Assembly (NCBI GenBank): GCA_005862225.1
Contig: SZXV01000002.1
Coordinates: forward strand, 124,001 to 188,000
DNA from: Chlorobium sp.
GTDB lineage: Bacteria > Bacteroidota > Chlorobiia > Chlorobiales > Chlorobiaceae
Direction: 5' to 3'
Length of the DNA: 64,000 bases
Under the pieces are notes generated by a model. It ran no database searches, was not told where the DNA came from, and saw only the letters and a list, made by a program, of their open reading frames with translations. A program made the position numbers and the translations under genes. Each line of letters opens with the position of its first letter. Within the stretch, counting starts at the first letter, position 1. Positions 8,516 through 19,559 of this stretch are shown here, piece by piece.

Positions 8516-9910
8516 ATGGATGTAAAGGGTAAAAAAGTTTCTGTCATCGGTTCGGGTAAAAGCGGTCTTGCCGCTGCCGTGCTGCTTCACCTCGAGGGCG
8601 CGGCGGTCTTCTGCAGTGAGCTTGGCCCGATTGGCGAAAAAGAAGCCGCACAGTTGCAGGATATGCAGATACCTTTCGAAGAGAAGGGCCATTCAGAGAG
8701 GGTGTATCATGCCGATTTTTGTGTTCTCAGTCCCGGCATTCCGCCCTCTGCGCCTGTTGTCAAAACGATGCAGGCAAAAGGGATTCCGGTCTACAGCGAA
8801 ATCGAAATTGCGAGTCATTTCTGCAAGGCAAAAATTGTCGGCATAACCGGTACGGACGGTAAAACGACGACATCAACGCTTGTCCACCGTATCTGTGAAG
8901 AGGATGGTCGTCTGCATGGGTACAGATCGTTCAGTGTCGGCAATATCGGGGTGCCGTTTTCTTCGATGGTTCGGGAGATGAACGCCGGAGATGTTGCTGT
9001 GGTTGAGCTGAGCAGTTACCAATTGGAGCGATGCGTTACCTTCAGGCCTGATGTTGCTGTGATAACCAATATTACGCCAGACCATCTTGATCGTTATGAC
9101 CATGATATGCAGAAGTATGCCGCCGCGAAGTTCAGGATTTATGCAAACCAGCGTGGCACGGATACGACCATTTATAACCAGGACGATGCGCTGCTGAGGG
9201 CCCATTTTACTGACGGGACGGAACAATTTCCATTCAGGATTCTCGCATTCGGCATGGAACAAATGCCTGACGGGATGATTGATTGTCGCAATGTCCTGCT
9301 TGATGGCGAGACGATTGTTGTGCGTTCGCCAGGTGGCAATGAGCAGATCATGCTGACATCAGATATTCTGAAAAGCAGTTTTCGAGGGCGGCACAATATA
9401 TCGAATGTGCTTGCGGCGATTGCTGTTGCGCGGGCGTTGGGTATCGGCAATGATGCAGTCCGATCTGCTCTCAGGGAGTTCAAGGGCGTCGAGCATCGTC
9501 AGGAATTTGTCACGACCATCAATGGCGCGGACTGGGTTAATGATTCAAAGGCAACCAACATCAACGCAATGCGGACGGCAATTGAAGCGTTGCCCGGAAC
9601 GGCGGTTCTTATTGCTGGAGGCAGGGATAAAGGCAATGATTATTCGTCAGTCATTGATTTATTACGCAGCAAGATCTCTTTGATTATTGCCATAGGAGAG
9701 TCGCAGGCCAAAATAGCCTCTTTTTTTGAGGGGGAGGTTCCTCATAAAGAGGCGGCGTCACTTGAAGAGGCGGTGAGTTTTGCCCGTGATGCAGCCACGC
9801 CCGGGCAGACGGTGCTTTTTTCTCCAGGTTGTGCCAGTTTTGATATGTTCGATAATTTTGAGCAGCGTGGCCAGCAGTTTAAACAATATGTGCATCAGTT
9901 GCAGCCATGA
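8516..9910 (+). CDS. murD: MurD, UDP-MurNAc-L-Ala:D-Glu ligase
   Basis: MurD adds D-glutamate to UDP-MurNAc-L-alanine. From the ATG at 8516 the protein has 464 residues, the normal length. Evidence is the N-terminal Rossmann loop [10 protein letters not shown], the ATP loop G-T-D-G-K-T-T-T, the [11 protein letters not shown] motif and N-D-S-K-A-T-N in the C-terminal domain. The frame is open further upstream into mraY (to 8423), but that extension would not fit the family and the ATG follows the mraY stop directly. The stop overlaps the ftsW start as ATGA. Confidence 0.95.
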   Translation: MDVKGKKVSVIGSGKSGLAAAVLLHLEGAAVFCSELGPIGEKEAAQLQDMQIPFEEKGHSERVYHADFCVLSPGIPPSAPVVKTMQAKGIPVYSEIEIASHFCKAKIVGITGTDGKTTTSTLVHRICEEDGRLHGYRSFSVGNIGVPFSSMVREMNAGDVAVVELSSYQLERCVTFRPDVAVITNITPDHLDRYDHDMQKYAAAKFRIYANQRGTDTTIYNQDDALLRAHFTDGTEQFPFRILAFGMEQMPDGMIDCRNVLLDGETIVVRSPGGNEQIMLTSDILKSSFRGRHNISNVLAAIAVARALGIGNDAVRSALREFKGVEHRQEFVTTINGADWVNDSKATNINAMRTAIEALPGTAVLIAGGRDKGNDYSSVIDLLRSKISLIIAIGESQAKIASFFEGEVPHKEAASLEEAVSFARDAATPGQTVLFSPGCASFDMFDNFEQRGQQFKQYVHQLQP

Positions 9911-11112
9911 TGAACTCTGACTCTATCCCTGTTTCTCCTGAGGTGGTTACTCTGGAAGAATTTGCACGCACTTCTTTTGGAGAGGTGATTGCCGGCAAAT
10001 TGCTGATGCTCATTGTTGCGCTTCTTATCTGTATAGGAGTTGTCATCGTCTACAGCAGTGGTGCGGGATGGGCGGCAACAAAGTACGCAAGCTCAGAATA
10101 TTTCCTGTGGAGACAGCTTTCGTTTGCTGTGCTTGGAAGTATAACCATACTGCTGGTTGCATTGATTGATTATCATGTATTCTGGAAGACCAGCAAGATC
10201 ATTCTGTTTGCAAGCATTGGGCTTCTTGCTCTTCTTCTTGCCTTGAAAGCGGTTGGCCTTATTTCCGGTGCAGCCCGCTGGATAGGGTTCGGACCGGTTA
10301 AGTTTCAGGTATCAGACTTTGCAAAGTATGCCGTTATCTTTCATTTTTCAAGGCTTGTCACTGAAAAACAGGCTTATATACAGGATCTCCATAACTCGTA
10401 TTACCCCTTGCTGACCCTGCTGATGACGGTCGTCGCTCTTGTGGCCCTTGAACCGAACTTCAGTACGGCTTCGCTTATTGGCGTGATAGGCTTTACCATG
10501 ATGTATATCGGCGGTGTCAATCTTCGGCACATGCTGGCCACAGCTTCGCTTCTGATTCCTATTGGGGTGGCTTTTGCTCTTGCTGCGCCATATCGAGTCG
10601 CCCGTCTGCTCTCATTTACAAGCGGGGATGAAAAAGGGTTGAGCTATCAGGTTATTCAGGCATTGATCGGCCTTGGCAACGGCGGGCTCTTTGGGCTTGG
10701 TATCGGGGCCAGCAAGCAGAGAGAACTGTATCTCCCACTCTCCTACAATGATTTTGTCTTTGTTATTATCGGGGAGGAGTACGGATTTGTGGGAGCGGTT
10801 GCTGTTATTGCGCTCTTTGCCGGATTTTTCATTTGCGGTCTTATCATTGCCAAACATGCCCCGGACAGTTTTGGTAAATATGTTGCAAGCGGCATTACCA
10901 TTGCCATTACTCTTTTTGCTTTTATTAATATTGCGGTTGCCTGCCATCTTCTTCCAACCACAGGAGTTGCGCTTCCTTTTATCAGTTACGGCGGCACTGC
11001 TCTTCTGTTCAACTCTCTTGGAGTAGGGATTCTCATGAGTATATCGAGGTACAAAAAAAAGGGAGTTGACAAGGCCATTCAGCCCAGTGATCCTCAAGGG
11101 AGTCGAGTATGA
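9907..11112 (+). CDS. ftsW: FtsW, SEDS-family septal peptidoglycan polymerase
   Basis: This 401-residue polytopic membrane protein has about ten helices. It belongs to the SEDS family (FtsW/RodA/SpoVE), which polymerises lipid II together with a class B PBP. Visible family signatures are V-Y-S-S-G-A-G after the first helix, the [18 protein letters not shown] stretch, and near the end [15 protein letters not shown]. Position between murD and murG makes it FtsW rather than RodA. Its partner is the FtsI-type PBP at 2402. It overlaps murD by four bases and murG by four bases. Confidence 0.95.
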   Translation: MMNSDSIPVSPEVVTLEEFARTSFGEVIAGKLLMLIVALLICIGVVIVYSSGAGWAATKYASSEYFLWRQLSFAVLGSITILLVALIDYHVFWKTSKIILFASIGLLALLLALKAVGLISGAARWIGFGPVKFQVSDFAKYAVIFHFSRLVTEKQAYIQDLHNSYYPLLTLLMTVVALVALEPNFSTASLIGVIGFTMMYIGGVNLRHMLATASLLIPIGVAFALAAPYRVARLLSFTSGDEKGLSYQVIQALIGLGNGGLFGLGIGASKQRELYLPLSYNDFVFVIIGEEYGFVGAVAVIALFAGFFICGLIIAKHAPDSFGKYVASGITIAITLFAFINIAVACHLLPTTGVALPFISYGGTALLFNSLGVGILMSISRYKKKGVDKAIQPSDPQGSRV

Positions 11113-12206
11113 AGGTGCTTTTTGCAGGCGGCGGAACAGGCGGGCATTTATATCCCGCAGTCGCAATGGCCGGAGAGCTCAGGAAACTGGTTCCTGACGC
11201 CGAAATTTCATTTGCCGGGACCACTGGCGGAATTGAAGCAACGGAAGTGCCACGACTTGGTTACCGCCTCCATCTTATCCCGGTCAGAGGCCTGAAAAGA
11301 GGGCGTTCGCTTGCTGATCTCATGGCAAATGTCGGTGTTCTTGCTGATTTTGTGGCGGCACTTGGTCGAGCGGTCAATCTTGTTCGTCGCGAATCGCCAG
11401 ATGTTGTTGTCGGGACTGGAGGATTTGTCAGCGCACCTCTGTTGTTAGCCGCCCAGCTTATGGGAAAGAAGACACTTGTTCAGGAGCAGAATGCCTTTCC
11501 GGGAGTTACAACAAAGCTCCTTGCAACGCTCGCCAGTGAAGTGCATCTTGCTTTTGAAGACGCACGGAAGTTTATTAATAAAACACAAAATGTTTTTGTT
11601 ACCGGTAATCCTGCCCGCTCTTTTGAACTGCTTGATAGTTCTTTGGCCAGGGCACGTTGTGGTTTGCATGAAAAGCGACAGACTCTGCTTGTCTTTGGAG
11701 GGAGCCGGGGAGCTCGCTCAATAAACAACGCAGTGCTCCATCGGTTTCAGGAAATTACGGCATCCTCCAATCTTTTCTGGCAGACCGGGGCGCTCGATTT
11801 TGAACGTATCAGGGCACTGGTTCCGGCTTCTCCATATCTCCGGCTGGTGCCATATATTGAAGATATGGAGGCAGCATACAGCGCCTCTGATCTTGTCCTG
11901 TGTCGGGCAGGCGCATCATCAATTGCCGAGTTGACCAATCTTGGCAAGCCATCTGCTCTTGTGCCATATCCCTATGCGACCGGAGATCATCAACGGCATA
12001 ATGCCCGTGCGCTTGTCTCCAACGGAGCCGCTATCCAGCTTGAGGATGATCTTCTCGGCGATCCGGCCTCCTTCAAGGCTCTTCTTGAGTTGCTTCATGA
12101 TCCTGAGCGACTTGGAACCATGGGTGTTGCATCCCGGAAGCTTGCACATCCCGATGCGTCCCGCAATCTTGCGCTACAAATAATACGTCTTGCAGAAAAA
12201 CATTAA
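11109..12206 (+). CDS. murG: MurG, lipid II synthase (UDP-GlcNAc transferase)
   Basis: MurG transfers GlcNAc from UDP-GlcNAc to lipid I at the cytoplasmic face of the membrane. It has 365 residues with two Rossmann domains (GT-B fold). The N-terminal [11 protein letters not shown] loop, [18 protein letters not shown], the second-domain G-G-S-R-G-A-R loop and [10 protein letters not shown] (UDP-GlcNAc site) are all present. The ATG overlaps the ftsW stop as ATGA, so expression is probably coupled to ftsW. Confidence 0.96.
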   Translation: MKVLFAGGGTGGHLYPAVAMAGELRKLVPDAEISFAGTTGGIEATEVPRLGYRLHLIPVRGLKRGRSLADLMANVGVLADFVAALGRAVNLVRRESPDVVVGTGGFVSAPLLLAAQLMGKKTLVQEQNAFPGVTTKLLATLASEVHLAFEDARKFINKTQNVFVTGNPARSFELLDSSLARARCGLHEKRQTLLVFGGSRGARSINNAVLHRFQEITASSNLFWQTGALDFERIRALVPASPYLRLVPYIEDMEAAYSASDLVLCRAGASSIAELTNLGKPSALVPYPYATGDHQRHNARALVSNGAAIQLEDDLLGDPASFKALLELLHDPERLGTMGVASRKLAHPDASRNLALQIIRLAEKH

Positions 12207-12221
12207 CGGAGAGCACTCATC

Positions 12222-13661
12222 ATGGAATTGGGAAAAACAAAAAGTGTGCATATCGTTGGCATCGGTGGCGCCGGGATGAGTGCGATTGCTGAACTGCTGC
12301 TGAAGTCAGGGTTCGGTGTTACTGGTTCTGATCTTTCGTCAGGTGAGGTCACCGACAAGCTTGCTGAGCATGGGGCAATAATTTATCGTGGTCACAGGGC
12401 TGATCAGGTTGCCTCCTCCGATGTGGTTGTTTACTCGTCGGCAATACGGCCCGAAGAGAACGTAGAAATCATTGCAGCAGAGAAGGCAGGCATTCCTGTT
12501 ATCAAGCGGGACGAGATGCTTGGTGAGCTCATGCGGTATAAATATGGAATATGTATCTCTGGTACGCATGGGAAAACCACCACAACAGCCATGATTGCCA
12601 CCATGCTTATCGAATCAGGTGAGTTGCCGACCGTCATGATTGGCGGCATATCGGACTATCTGAAAGGAAGTACCGTTGTTGGCGAAGGTAAATTCATGGT
12701 TATCGAAGCTGATGAGTATGATCGCGCTTTTTTAAAGCTTACTCCGACAATTGCCATTGTCAACAGTCTTGAGGCTGAGCATCTCGACACTTATGGAACC
12801 CTTGATGAGCTCAAACGTTCTTTTGTTGCCTTTGCCAACAAGGTTCCGTTTTATGGTAGGGTGATCTGTTGTGTCGACTGGCCGGAGATCAGAAAAATTA
12901 TTCCATCGCTCAATCGACTCTATACGACGTTCGGCATTGAGGAACCGGCGGATGTCATGGCCACCGAGATTGTTTTCGAAAAAAATCACACAAGCTTTAC
13001 GATTCAGGCTTATGGCAGTTCATACCCGGATGTCTGCATCAACGTTCCTGGTCGGCATAATGTCCTCAATGCTCTTGCTGCTTTTTCGGCAGGGCTTGAG
13101 CTGGGGCTTTTACCTGAACGACTCATTGCCGGACTTGGCCGGTACAGTGGCATGAGGAGAAGGTTTCAGGTGAAATACGATAATGGAGCAGGACTGATGG
13201 TTGTGGACGATTACGCCCATCATCCTTCAGAAGTGAAGGCTACAGTCAAGGCGGCAAAAAGCGGATGGGTTGATTCAAGGGTTGTCGCGGTTTTTCAGCC
13301 GCACCTGTTTTCACGCACAAAAGAGTTTGCCGATGAGTATGGCTGGGCACTTTCAAGAGCAGATGTTGTTTATGTTGCGGATGTCTATCCTGCACGTGAA
13401 AAGGCAGTCGATTTTCCTGGCGTCACCGGGGAGATGGTCGCTGCTGCGGTACGAAAGGCAGGCGGAAAACATGTTGTATTTATTCCGGATACGGGTACCC
13501 TGTTTCATGAACTTATGAGCTATGCGGTCAACGGAAATATGCTTCTTTTCATGGGAGCAGGTGATATTACCCAACTTGCTTCGAAAATTGCTGCAAGCTG
13601 CACACAGGGCGCGGCAGTTCAGGGCGCAGGGCCTGACGGTTCAGGTCTGGCACTCTCTTGA
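12222..13661 (+). CDS. murC: MurC, UDP-MurNAc:L-alanine ligase
   Basis: MurC starts the stem peptide by adding L-alanine to UDP-MurNAc. The 479 residues show the N-terminal loop [14 protein letters not shown], the ATP loop S-G-T-H-G-K-T-T-T, the E-A-D-E-Y-D-R-A-F motif and D-D-Y-A-H-H-P-S-E, all diagnostic for MurC. It is preceded by GGAGAG 14 bases before the ATG. No murB or ddl gene follows, unlike in E. coli; ftsQ comes next, its frame touching the murC stop. The final 25 residues are Gly/Ala-rich and look like a non-conserved tail. Confidence 0.96.
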   Translation: MELGKTKSVHIVGIGGAGMSAIAELLLKSGFGVTGSDLSSGEVTDKLAEHGAIIYRGHRADQVASSDVVVYSSAIRPEENVEIIAAEKAGIPVIKRDEMLGELMRYKYGICISGTHGKTTTTAMIATMLIESGELPTVMIGGISDYLKGSTVVGEGKFMVIEADEYDRAFLKLTPTIAIVNSLEAEHLDTYGTLDELKRSFVAFANKVPFYGRVICCVDWPEIRKIIPSLNRLYTTFGIEEPADVMATEIVFEKNHTSFTIQAYGSSYPDVCINVPGRHNVLNALAAFSAGLELGLLPERLIAGLGRYSGMRRRFQVKYDNGAGLMVVDDYAHHPSEVKATVKAAKSGWVDSRVVAVFQPHLFSRTKEFADEYGWALSRADVVYVADVYPAREKAVDFPGVTGEMVAAAVRKAGGKHVVFIPDTGTLFHELMSYAVNGNMLLFMGAGDITQLASKIAASCTQGAAVQGAGPDGSGLALS

Positions 13662-13684
13662 GAAGAGTCAAAAAGCCATCTGAT

Positions 13685-14548
13685 ATGCATGATTCCGAAT
13701 ATCAGGAATATTCTGCCGATGTGCCGGAAGAAGAGTTAGAGCAGGATGATGTGGTGCCCGTTTCTGCCGCCAGCCACTGGTTAGCGCTGTTCTTTATTTT
13801 TCTTCTTGTCTTTGCGGCACTCGGAGGCTTGGTAAAAGTTGCCTCAGAGTGGAAAAAAGAGCTTGTTGTCAGGGGTTTTACTGTTGACGGATCTTCGATT
13901 ATTGAGAAGGGGGAGGTATTGTTGCGCATTGCAGGTTATAAAGGCAGAAATTTGCTGGAACTTGATGCCAATAATCTGAAAAAGAAAATTGAGCCTCTCT
14001 CCTATCTCAGGGAGGCAGTTATCAGTAAAGAGCTTAACGGCATTGTCCGTGTCAGGATTTTCGAGCGGGAGCCCGTTGCCTTTACTGTTCTTGATGGCCA
14101 AAAGAGCGTTATTGATCGAGAAGGATTTCTTCTTCCATGGAAGCCTGCGGTGGGGGTGCGATTCCCGAAATTGCTTGAAATTACTGGCATAAATCGTCTG
14201 AAAGCGGCCAGGAATGGTTTGCGACAACTTGACAGTCGGGATGTTGCGTTAATTTTGTCATTTCTTGAAGCTCTTTCCGAGACTGATTATGCCAGCATGC
14301 TGATTCGTGAACTGCATCTGGAAGGCAACAATATGAGCTGGTGCATAGCGGTTCGGGCTCCTACCCGTTTTATTGTGGGTAATGATGGTAACTTTAAGGA
14401 AAAGTTGAAAAAATTTGAGATATTCTGGCAAAAGGTGGTGTCAAAAAAAGGTTTTGGATTTTATGACACGGTGGATCTGAGGTTCAGGGAGAGGATTTTT
14501 ACCAGGGATATGGTGCTTCCCGAGGTTCCACAGGGTGTTTCTCAGTGA
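13685..14548 (+). CDS. ftsQ: FtsQ/DivIB-type division protein with POTRA domain
   Basis: This bitopic protein of the divisome has an acidic cytoplasmic tail of about 35 residues (rich in E and D), a transmembrane helix (about 36-55), a POTRA domain beginning F-T-V-D-G-S-S-I-I-E-K-G-E-V and R-N-L-L-E-L-D, and a beta domain. FtsQ bridges FtsBL to the rest of the divisome. Its place between murC and ftsA is canonical. Sequence conservation in FtsQ is low; the POTRA pattern and position carry the call. The frame extends to a TTG at 13658 overlapping the murC stop. The ATG at 13685 was chosen, though neither has a good ribosome-binding site. Confidence 0.88.
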   Translation: MHDSEYQEYSADVPEEELEQDDVVPVSAASHWLALFFIFLLVFAALGGLVKVASEWKKELVVRGFTVDGSSIIEKGEVLLRIAGYKGRNLLELDANNLKKKIEPLSYLREAVISKELNGIVRVRIFEREPVAFTVLDGQKSVIDREGFLLPWKPAVGVRFPKLLEITGINRLKAARNGLRQLDSRDVALILSFLEALSETDYASMLIRELHLEGNNMSWCIAVRAPTRFIVGNDGNFKEKLKKFEIFWQKVVSKKGFGFYDTVDLRFRERIFTRDMVLPEVPQGVSQ

Positions 14549-14569
14549 TAATTATGCAAGTTTAGAACG

Positions 14570-15871
14570 ATGCTGAAAAGCAATATTGCGGTAGGTCTTG
14601 ATATTGGAACAACCAAGGTGTGTGTTGTGGTTGCTGAAAAAGATGAACTCGGCAAACTCAACGTGCTTGGAAAAGGACGTTCGAATTCCGAGGGTCTTCA
14701 ACGGGCAACGGTCGTCAATATCAACAAGACGGTAGCGTCAATCAGAGCTGCCGTTGCTGATGCTGAAAGGGAGTCGTCCATTCGTATTCATGGTGTCAAT
14801 GTCGGAATTTCCGGCGCCCATGTCCATTGCATTCACAGTAATTCGGAAATCAGCATCAATCAGACAGGCATTGTCAATGAGTCTGATGTCAAGCGTTTTC
14901 TGGAAAAGGCCAAGACGAATATCCGTTATCTGGATATCGACCACGAAATTATTCATGTTATTCCCCAGGAATTCATTGTTGATGATCAGGAGGGGCTTCT
15001 TGACCCGATAGGTATGGCAGGGACCACCATGAGAGGAAGCGCCTATATCGTTGTCGGATTGAGAACAAAGATCCGTAATATCAAGCAGTGTGTCGAAAAG
15101 GCCGGTCTTGAAATCAGTGCCGTTACCTTTGAACCAGTTGCTTCTGGCATGGCCGTCATGAAAGAGCGGGAGAAGAAAAGCGGTGTGGTTGTCATTGATA
15201 TTGGTGGCGGAACGACCGAGGTTGCCATCTATATTGATGGTGCAATCCGTTACTCAGAGGTTATAAAGGTTGCCGCCAACGATGTGACTCATGATATTGC
15301 CCACGGGGTGAGAGCGCTGTACGAGGTTGCTGAGGAGCTGAAAATAAAGCATGGTTGTGCCTATAGCAAGATTGGCGGAGAGGAGGAGGAGCTTCTCATA
15401 GAAGGTATCGAAGGACGGCCTCAAAAATCCGTTCCAAAGAGCTCGCTGACGATGATTATAGAGGCGCGAATGATGGAGATTCTGGAACTGGTTCGGGATT
15501 CGGTCAAGCGTTCTGGTTATTATGAATATCTCAATGCAGGAGCCATTATCACGGGAGGCGGTTCGCTTCTGCCTGGCGCCGAAGAGCTGACGCGGGATGT
15601 TCTTGGGCTGGATGTACGTATCGGTTATCCGGAAGGAGTGTCTGGCGGAATCAAGGGTTCGGTCAACAATCCAATGTATGCAACGGTTATGGGGCTTGTT
15701 GCCCATGCATTCCAGAATAATCTTTCAGTCAATCACAGTTTCGCCTCAACCGCAGAGGTCTTGCCTCCGGAGGTGCCAACAGGGATACAGGAAGAGTCTG
15801 TGGCGCAGGATCAGGGCCCTGCAGGGAAAAAAATTGTTGATCGTATGAAGAAGTTTTGGGATAATTTGTGA
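14570..15871 (+). CDS. ftsA: FtsA, actin-like membrane tether of the Z ring
   Basis: FtsA is the actin-fold ATPase that anchors FtsZ to the membrane and recruits later division proteins. The protein has 433 residues. Its phosphate-1 loop V-G-L-D-I-G-T-T-K-V-C is at residues 8-18, with the phosphate-2 loop V-V-I-D-I-G-G-G-T-T-E and the adenosine motif I-I-T-G-G-G-S-L-L-P-G-A further on. The C-terminus K-K-I-V-D-R-M-K-K-F-W-D-N-L forms an amphipathic helix suited to membrane targeting. It is followed after 42 bases by ftsZ, its binding partner. Confidence 0.96.
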   Translation: MLKSNIAVGLDIGTTKVCVVVAEKDELGKLNVLGKGRSNSEGLQRATVVNINKTVASIRAAVADAERESSIRIHGVNVGISGAHVHCIHSNSEISINQTGIVNESDVKRFLEKAKTNIRYLDIDHEIIHVIPQEFIVDDQEGLLDPIGMAGTTMRGSAYIVVGLRTKIRNIKQCVEKAGLEISAVTFEPVASGMAVMKEREKKSGVVVIDIGGGTTEVAIYIDGAIRYSEVIKVAANDVTHDIAHGVRALYEVAEELKIKHGCAYSKIGGEEEELLIEGIEGRPQKSVPKSSLTMIIEARMMEILELVRDSVKRSGYYEYLNAGAIITGGGSLLPGAEELTRDVLGLDVRIGYPEGVSGGIKGSVNNPMYATVMGLVAHAFQNNLSVNHSFASTAEVLPPEVPTGIQEESVAQDQGPAGKKIVDRMKKFWDNL

Positions 15872-15913
15872 CGGGTAAGCTAACAAGAGCGAGATAAAGT
15901 GGAGAAATGATCA

Positions 15914-17206
15914 ATGGCATTTGAGTTGGACCCTGGTCTTTTTGACAGTGACCAGGGCAAGGGGGTTACCATAAGGATTGTCGGCGTAGGAGGTTGCGGC
16001 GGCAATGCGGTAAATAATATGATCGACCGCAAAATAAGCGGCGTTGAATATATCGTTTTTAATACCGATCGTCAGGCGTTGCTGAACTCGAAAGCTCCTC
16101 TCAGGGTGCAGATCGGGAAAAAAGCAACAAGTGGTCTCGGCGCAGGCGCCGATCCGGCAAAAGGCCGTCAGGCCGCCGAAGATGACAAAGAAATTATTGC
16201 GGCCCAGCTCCGTGGTGCCGATCTTGTTTTTATTGCAGCAGGAATGGGGAAAGGTACCGGTACGGGTGCCGCTCCGGTGATTGCCTCAATTGCAAGAAAT
16301 ATGGGAATCCTCACGATTGGTGTCGTGACCAGGCCGTTTAACTTTGAAGGTCAGGTCAAGTCGAAGATTGCTGATGGAGGCATTGCCGAACTCCGCAAAT
16401 ATATTGACACCCTTATTCTTGTCGAAAATGAAAAGATTCTGAGTATTGCCGAAGAGGGGGTCAGCGCCACAGAAGCATTCAACATGGCCAACGACGTTCT
16501 TTACCGGGCGGCAAAAGGCATTGCAGACATTATTACCCGTCATGGGCATGTGAATGTCGACTTTGCTGATGTGCGCAGCATTATGTCAGGTGCGGGTGAC
16601 GCCGTTATGGGTTCTGCGGCAGCAGCAGGCGAACGACGTGCGTTGAAAGCATCATCCGATGCCCTTAACAGCCCTCTTCTTGAGGGAGTATCAATCAAGG
16701 GCGCCAAAGGGGTACTGGTCAACATTACCGGCGAGGTGACCATGAGGGACATGTCGGACGCCATGAACTATATTGAAGAACAGGTCGGCAGTGATGCCAA
16801 GATTATCAATGGTTATGTTGACGAGCCGCAGGTCTCGGGTGAAATCAGAGTGACCGTTATTGTAACCGGTTTCAAGCGAAAAGATCGAGAGGATGCAAAG
16901 GATCCTGTGGTGCGCCGTACCGCTGCCCAGGTACCGGGCATGAGGCCCGGGCATATTCCCGCATCTGTTCGTCAGACGGTATCTCTTTCTCCTGAAAAGC
17001 AGGAGGAGGATTTACGGATTCCTGCATATATCAGAAGACAGTTATCAATCCATGATCCCCATGAGGTTGGTCTGAGGAAAACTCCAGGAGCGGAGGCTGA
17101 GCTCAATCCGTCGCTTGTTGCAGGGAGAGGAGAGCGTGAAGATAAAATTCAGAAAGGCTTGTCAGATACTCCGGCTTATCTTCGCCGGAAAAACAATAGT
17201 ATCTGA
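15914..17206 (+). CDS. ftsZ: FtsZ, tubulin-like division GTPase
   Basis: FtsZ polymerises with GTP to form the division ring. The protein has 430 residues: a globular GTPase domain to about 320, a linker, and a C-terminal peptide. Motifs are [13 protein letters not shown] and the tubulin signature, which reads G-M-G-K-G-T-G-T-G with lysine in a position that is usually glycine. The T7 loop region N-V-D-F-A-D-V-R is intact. The C-terminus T-P-A-Y-L-R-R-K (419-426) is the conserved peptide that binds FtsA. A second, very similar motif I-P-A-Y-I-R-R-Q occurs at 369-376, inside the linker. It ends the division cluster. Confidence 0.97.
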   Translation: MAFELDPGLFDSDQGKGVTIRIVGVGGCGGNAVNNMIDRKISGVEYIVFNTDRQALLNSKAPLRVQIGKKATSGLGAGADPAKGRQAAEDDKEIIAAQLRGADLVFIAAGMGKGTGTGAAPVIASIARNMGILTIGVVTRPFNFEGQVKSKIADGGIAELRKYIDTLILVENEKILSIAEEGVSATEAFNMANDVLYRAAKGIADIITRHGHVNVDFADVRSIMSGAGDAVMGSAAAAGERRALKASSDALNSPLLEGVSIKGAKGVLVNITGEVTMRDMSDAMNYIEEQVGSDAKIINGYVDEPQVSGEIRVTVIVTGFKRKDREDAKDPVVRRTAAQVPGMRPGHIPASVRQTVSLSPEKQEEDLRIPAYIRRQLSIHDPHEVGLRKTPGAEAELNPSLVAGRGEREDKIQKGLSDTPAYLRRKNNSI

Positions 17207-17241
17207 AACGGTTTTTCTGGCAAACAGTTAACAAGGGTTTT

Positions 17242-18534
17242 ATGCATTATAGTACGCTTTCCGCAGAAGATGCGGTGGCAAAAATCAAGTCTGGAGACAG
17301 GGTTTTTTTGCATACTGCTGCGGCAACGCCGCAACGGTTGATAGAGGCGATGGTTGGTCGGGCAGGAGAGTTGAGAAATGTTGAAATTGTCAGCCTTCAC
17401 ACGGAAGGCGATGCTCCTTACGCCAGACCTGAATATCGGGATAGTTTCAGGTTAAATGCTTTGTTTGTCGGCAGAAATGTTCGCAAATCCGTTCAGGATG
17501 GGGATGGGGATGCGATTCCTGTTTTTTTAAGCGATGTTCCTTCGCTTTTTGAGAACAGGATTTTGCCGCTTGACGTTGCGCTTGTTCATGTCTCTCCCCC
17601 TGACCGTCATGGATACTGTTCACTTGGGGTTTCGGTTGATGCAACCCTGGCGGCAGTACATGCCGCGAAGGTGGTTATCGCCCAGGTGAATCCGAACATG
17701 CCTCGTACGCATGGAGAAGGGCTGCTTCATACAAGCAAAATTCATGCAATGGTTGATGTCGACGATCCCCTGCTTGAAACGCCTCGCCATATTTTAAGTG
17801 ATATCGAGATACGGATTGGCCAGCACATTGCTTCCATTGTCGAAGATGGCGCGACACTTCAGTTGGGGATAGGCGCGATTCCCGATGCCACTCTTGCGGC
17901 CCTCTCCGGTCATCGGGATCTGGGGATTCATTCCGAAATGTTTTCCGACGGCGTCGTTGAGCTTGTTGAAAAAGGGGTGATCAACGGAAGTAAAAAGCGG
18001 AGTCACCGCGAGATTATTGTGGCCAGTTTTCTTGTAGGAACCCGTCGGCTCTATGATTTTGTTGATGATAATCCGCTCGTCGAAATGCTTCCTTCCGATT
18101 ATGTCAACGATACCCGGGAAATCAGAAAAAATCCACGGGTGACCGCCATTAACAGCGCACTTGAAATAGACATGTCCGGCCAGGTTTGTGCAGATTCGAT
18201 CGGGCAGAAATATTTTTCCGGTGTTGGCGGACAGATGGATTTTATCAGAGGCGCAGCTCTGTCAAAAGGGGGAAAGCCAATTATTGCGTTGCCGTCGACA
18301 ACAAAAAACGGCTTATCGAGAATTGTTCCGCAGCTTAAGCCAGGCGCGGGTGTTGTCACGACAAGAGCACATGTGCAGTACGTGGTTACCGAATTCGGGA
18401 TTGTGAACCTGCACGGAAAAAATCTCAGGCAAAGAGCAGAGGCGCTTGCAAGTATTGCCCATCCCGATTTCAGGGAGGATATATGTCGTCAGGCTCATGC
18501 GCTCTATGGTTCCTACGGCAGAAGTTTTACGTAA
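17242..18534 (+). CDS. Acetyl-CoA hydrolase/CoA-transferase family protein
   Basis: This is a 430-residue member of the class I CoA-transferase family (acetyl-CoA hydrolase, 4-hydroxybutyrate CoA-transferase and propionate/succinate CoA-transferase group). The active-site glutamate that forms the glutamyl-CoA thioester is probably E232 in G-I-H-S-E-M-F-S-D-G. The glycine-rich V-G-G-Q-M-D-F-I-R-G-A and V-T-E-F-G-I-V-N-L-H-G near the C-terminus are family hallmarks. The acid it acts on cannot be read from sequence; transfer between acetyl-, butyryl- or succinyl-CoA are options. It lies 35 bases after ftsZ with no obvious terminator between, and converges with pgeF, their stops 6 bases apart. 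Confidence 0.88.
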   Translation: MHYSTLSAEDAVAKIKSGDRVFLHTAAATPQRLIEAMVGRAGELRNVEIVSLHTEGDAPYARPEYRDSFRLNALFVGRNVRKSVQDGDGDAIPVFLSDVPSLFENRILPLDVALVHVSPPDRHGYCSLGVSVDATLAAVHAAKVVIAQVNPNMPRTHGEGLLHTSKIHAMVDVDDPLLETPRHILSDIEIRIGQHIASIVEDGATLQLGIGAIPDATLAALSGHRDLGIHSEMFSDGVVELVEKGVINGSKKRSHREIIVASFLVGTRRLYDFVDDNPLVEMLPSDYVNDTREIRKNPRVTAINSALEIDMSGQVCADSIGQKYFSGVGGQMDFIRGAALSKGGKPIIALPSTTKNGLSRIVPQLKPGAGVVTTRAHVQYVVTEFGIVNLHGKNLRQRAEALASIAHPDFREDICRQAHALYGSYGRSFT

Positions 18535-18540
18535 GAGCTC

Positions 18541-19305
18541 TTAGCGAGGAGAGGTTACGCCGATCAGGGAGACCATACGGCCGGTTTTTCCCTGATCGCG
18601 CCGGTACGAAAAGAAACGGTTATGGTCAGTGTATGAGCAGAAGGGAGATCTCTCTATATTCGCTGCCGGAATTCCCGAGTTCATCAGTTGGCGATAGTTT
18701 ACCAGGGCAAGATCAAGCAGATATTTTTTTTCTTCCGGTGACCGGGGAGAGCGTTTGCTGCAATCCGTCGGAAACTTTTTTGCAACTTCCTCATTGACCT
18801 CATAGATATCTCCTGAAATTCCTGCTCCTGTATAAGCAAGGCACTCTGCGGGTATGGAGTTAAAACGCATCTTCATGCGGGAGATGGTTTTTGACACAAT
18901 CTCTCCGGCGCTTCCTTTCCAGCCGGCATGAATTGCCGCCGAAACCTTATGGCGGGGGTCATAGAGCAGCACCGGATAGCAGTCAGCAGTATAAATGCAC
19001 AGGAAGAGATCTCTTTTGTTCGTGATGATGGCATCATACCCCTGGTATCGTCCGGGCTTTTCTGCACAGAGTATCTCGGTGCCGTGTACCTGATCGGAAC
19101 TGACCAGTTGTCCGGGATCAATGCCAACTGACGCGCACAGTCGGCGGGTGTTTTCACGAACCCTCTCCATACAATCACCGGTATTGCTTCCGAGGTTAAG
19201 TGAGGAATATTCACCGTCGCTTACTCCTCCGGCTCTTGTGCTCTGCAGTGCTACAAGCTCCCTGAATCCTCGAAAACAGTCGGGAACGATATAAGCTGGT
19301 ATCAT
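18541..19305 (-). CDS. pgeF: PgeF/YfiH-type multicopper-oxidase-like (laccase domain) protein
   Basis: This 254-residue protein belongs to the laccase-domain family (DUF152, YfiH/FAMIN). Bacterial members act as purine nucleoside phosphorylase/adenosine deaminase enzymes, or in peptidoglycan editing (PgeF). Family motifs are S-S-D-Q-V-H-G, T-A-D-C-Y-P-V-L with the zinc Cys, and H-A-G-W-K-G with the zinc His. In the downstream Y-E-V motif the usual Cys/Ser pair before it is replaced (G-I-S-G-D-I-Y-E-V). That third site therefore differs from the common G-P-C-C-Y-E-V form. The stop is six bases from that of the CoA-transferase on the other strand. Confidence 0.88.
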   Translation of the reverse strand: MIPAYIVPDCFRGFRELVALQSTRAGGVSDGEYSSLNLGSNTGDCMERVRENTRRLCASVGIDPGQLVSSDQVHGTEILCAEKPGRYQGYDAIITNKRDLFLCIYTADCYPVLLYDPRHKVSAAIHAGWKGSAGEIVSKTISRMKMRFNSIPAECLAYTGAGISGDIYEVNEEVAKKFPTDCSKRSPRSPEEKKYLLDLALVNYRQLMNSGIPAANIERSPFCSYTDHNRFFSYRRDQGKTGRMVSLIGVTSPR

Positions 19306-19559
19306 GAAAATGGTGCTGGATTTTACTGTTGTTTACACTGGCGTTAAGAGCTAAACTTCTCTCTTGATGCGGAGTCAGTGAAAAATATGATTTTTTCTCA
19401 ATGTCGTCATCGTTCAGATAAAGAATTTCCTGTAAAGCGATTCATTATTTCAGGAAGTAGTATTATCTTTGATTTCATGATCAGGTTTTTAGGAAGGAAG
19501 TGGTTATCTCCTTTGCGTGCAAAACGTTTTCCGTGATTCAGTGTAAACAAGGATGCTCG

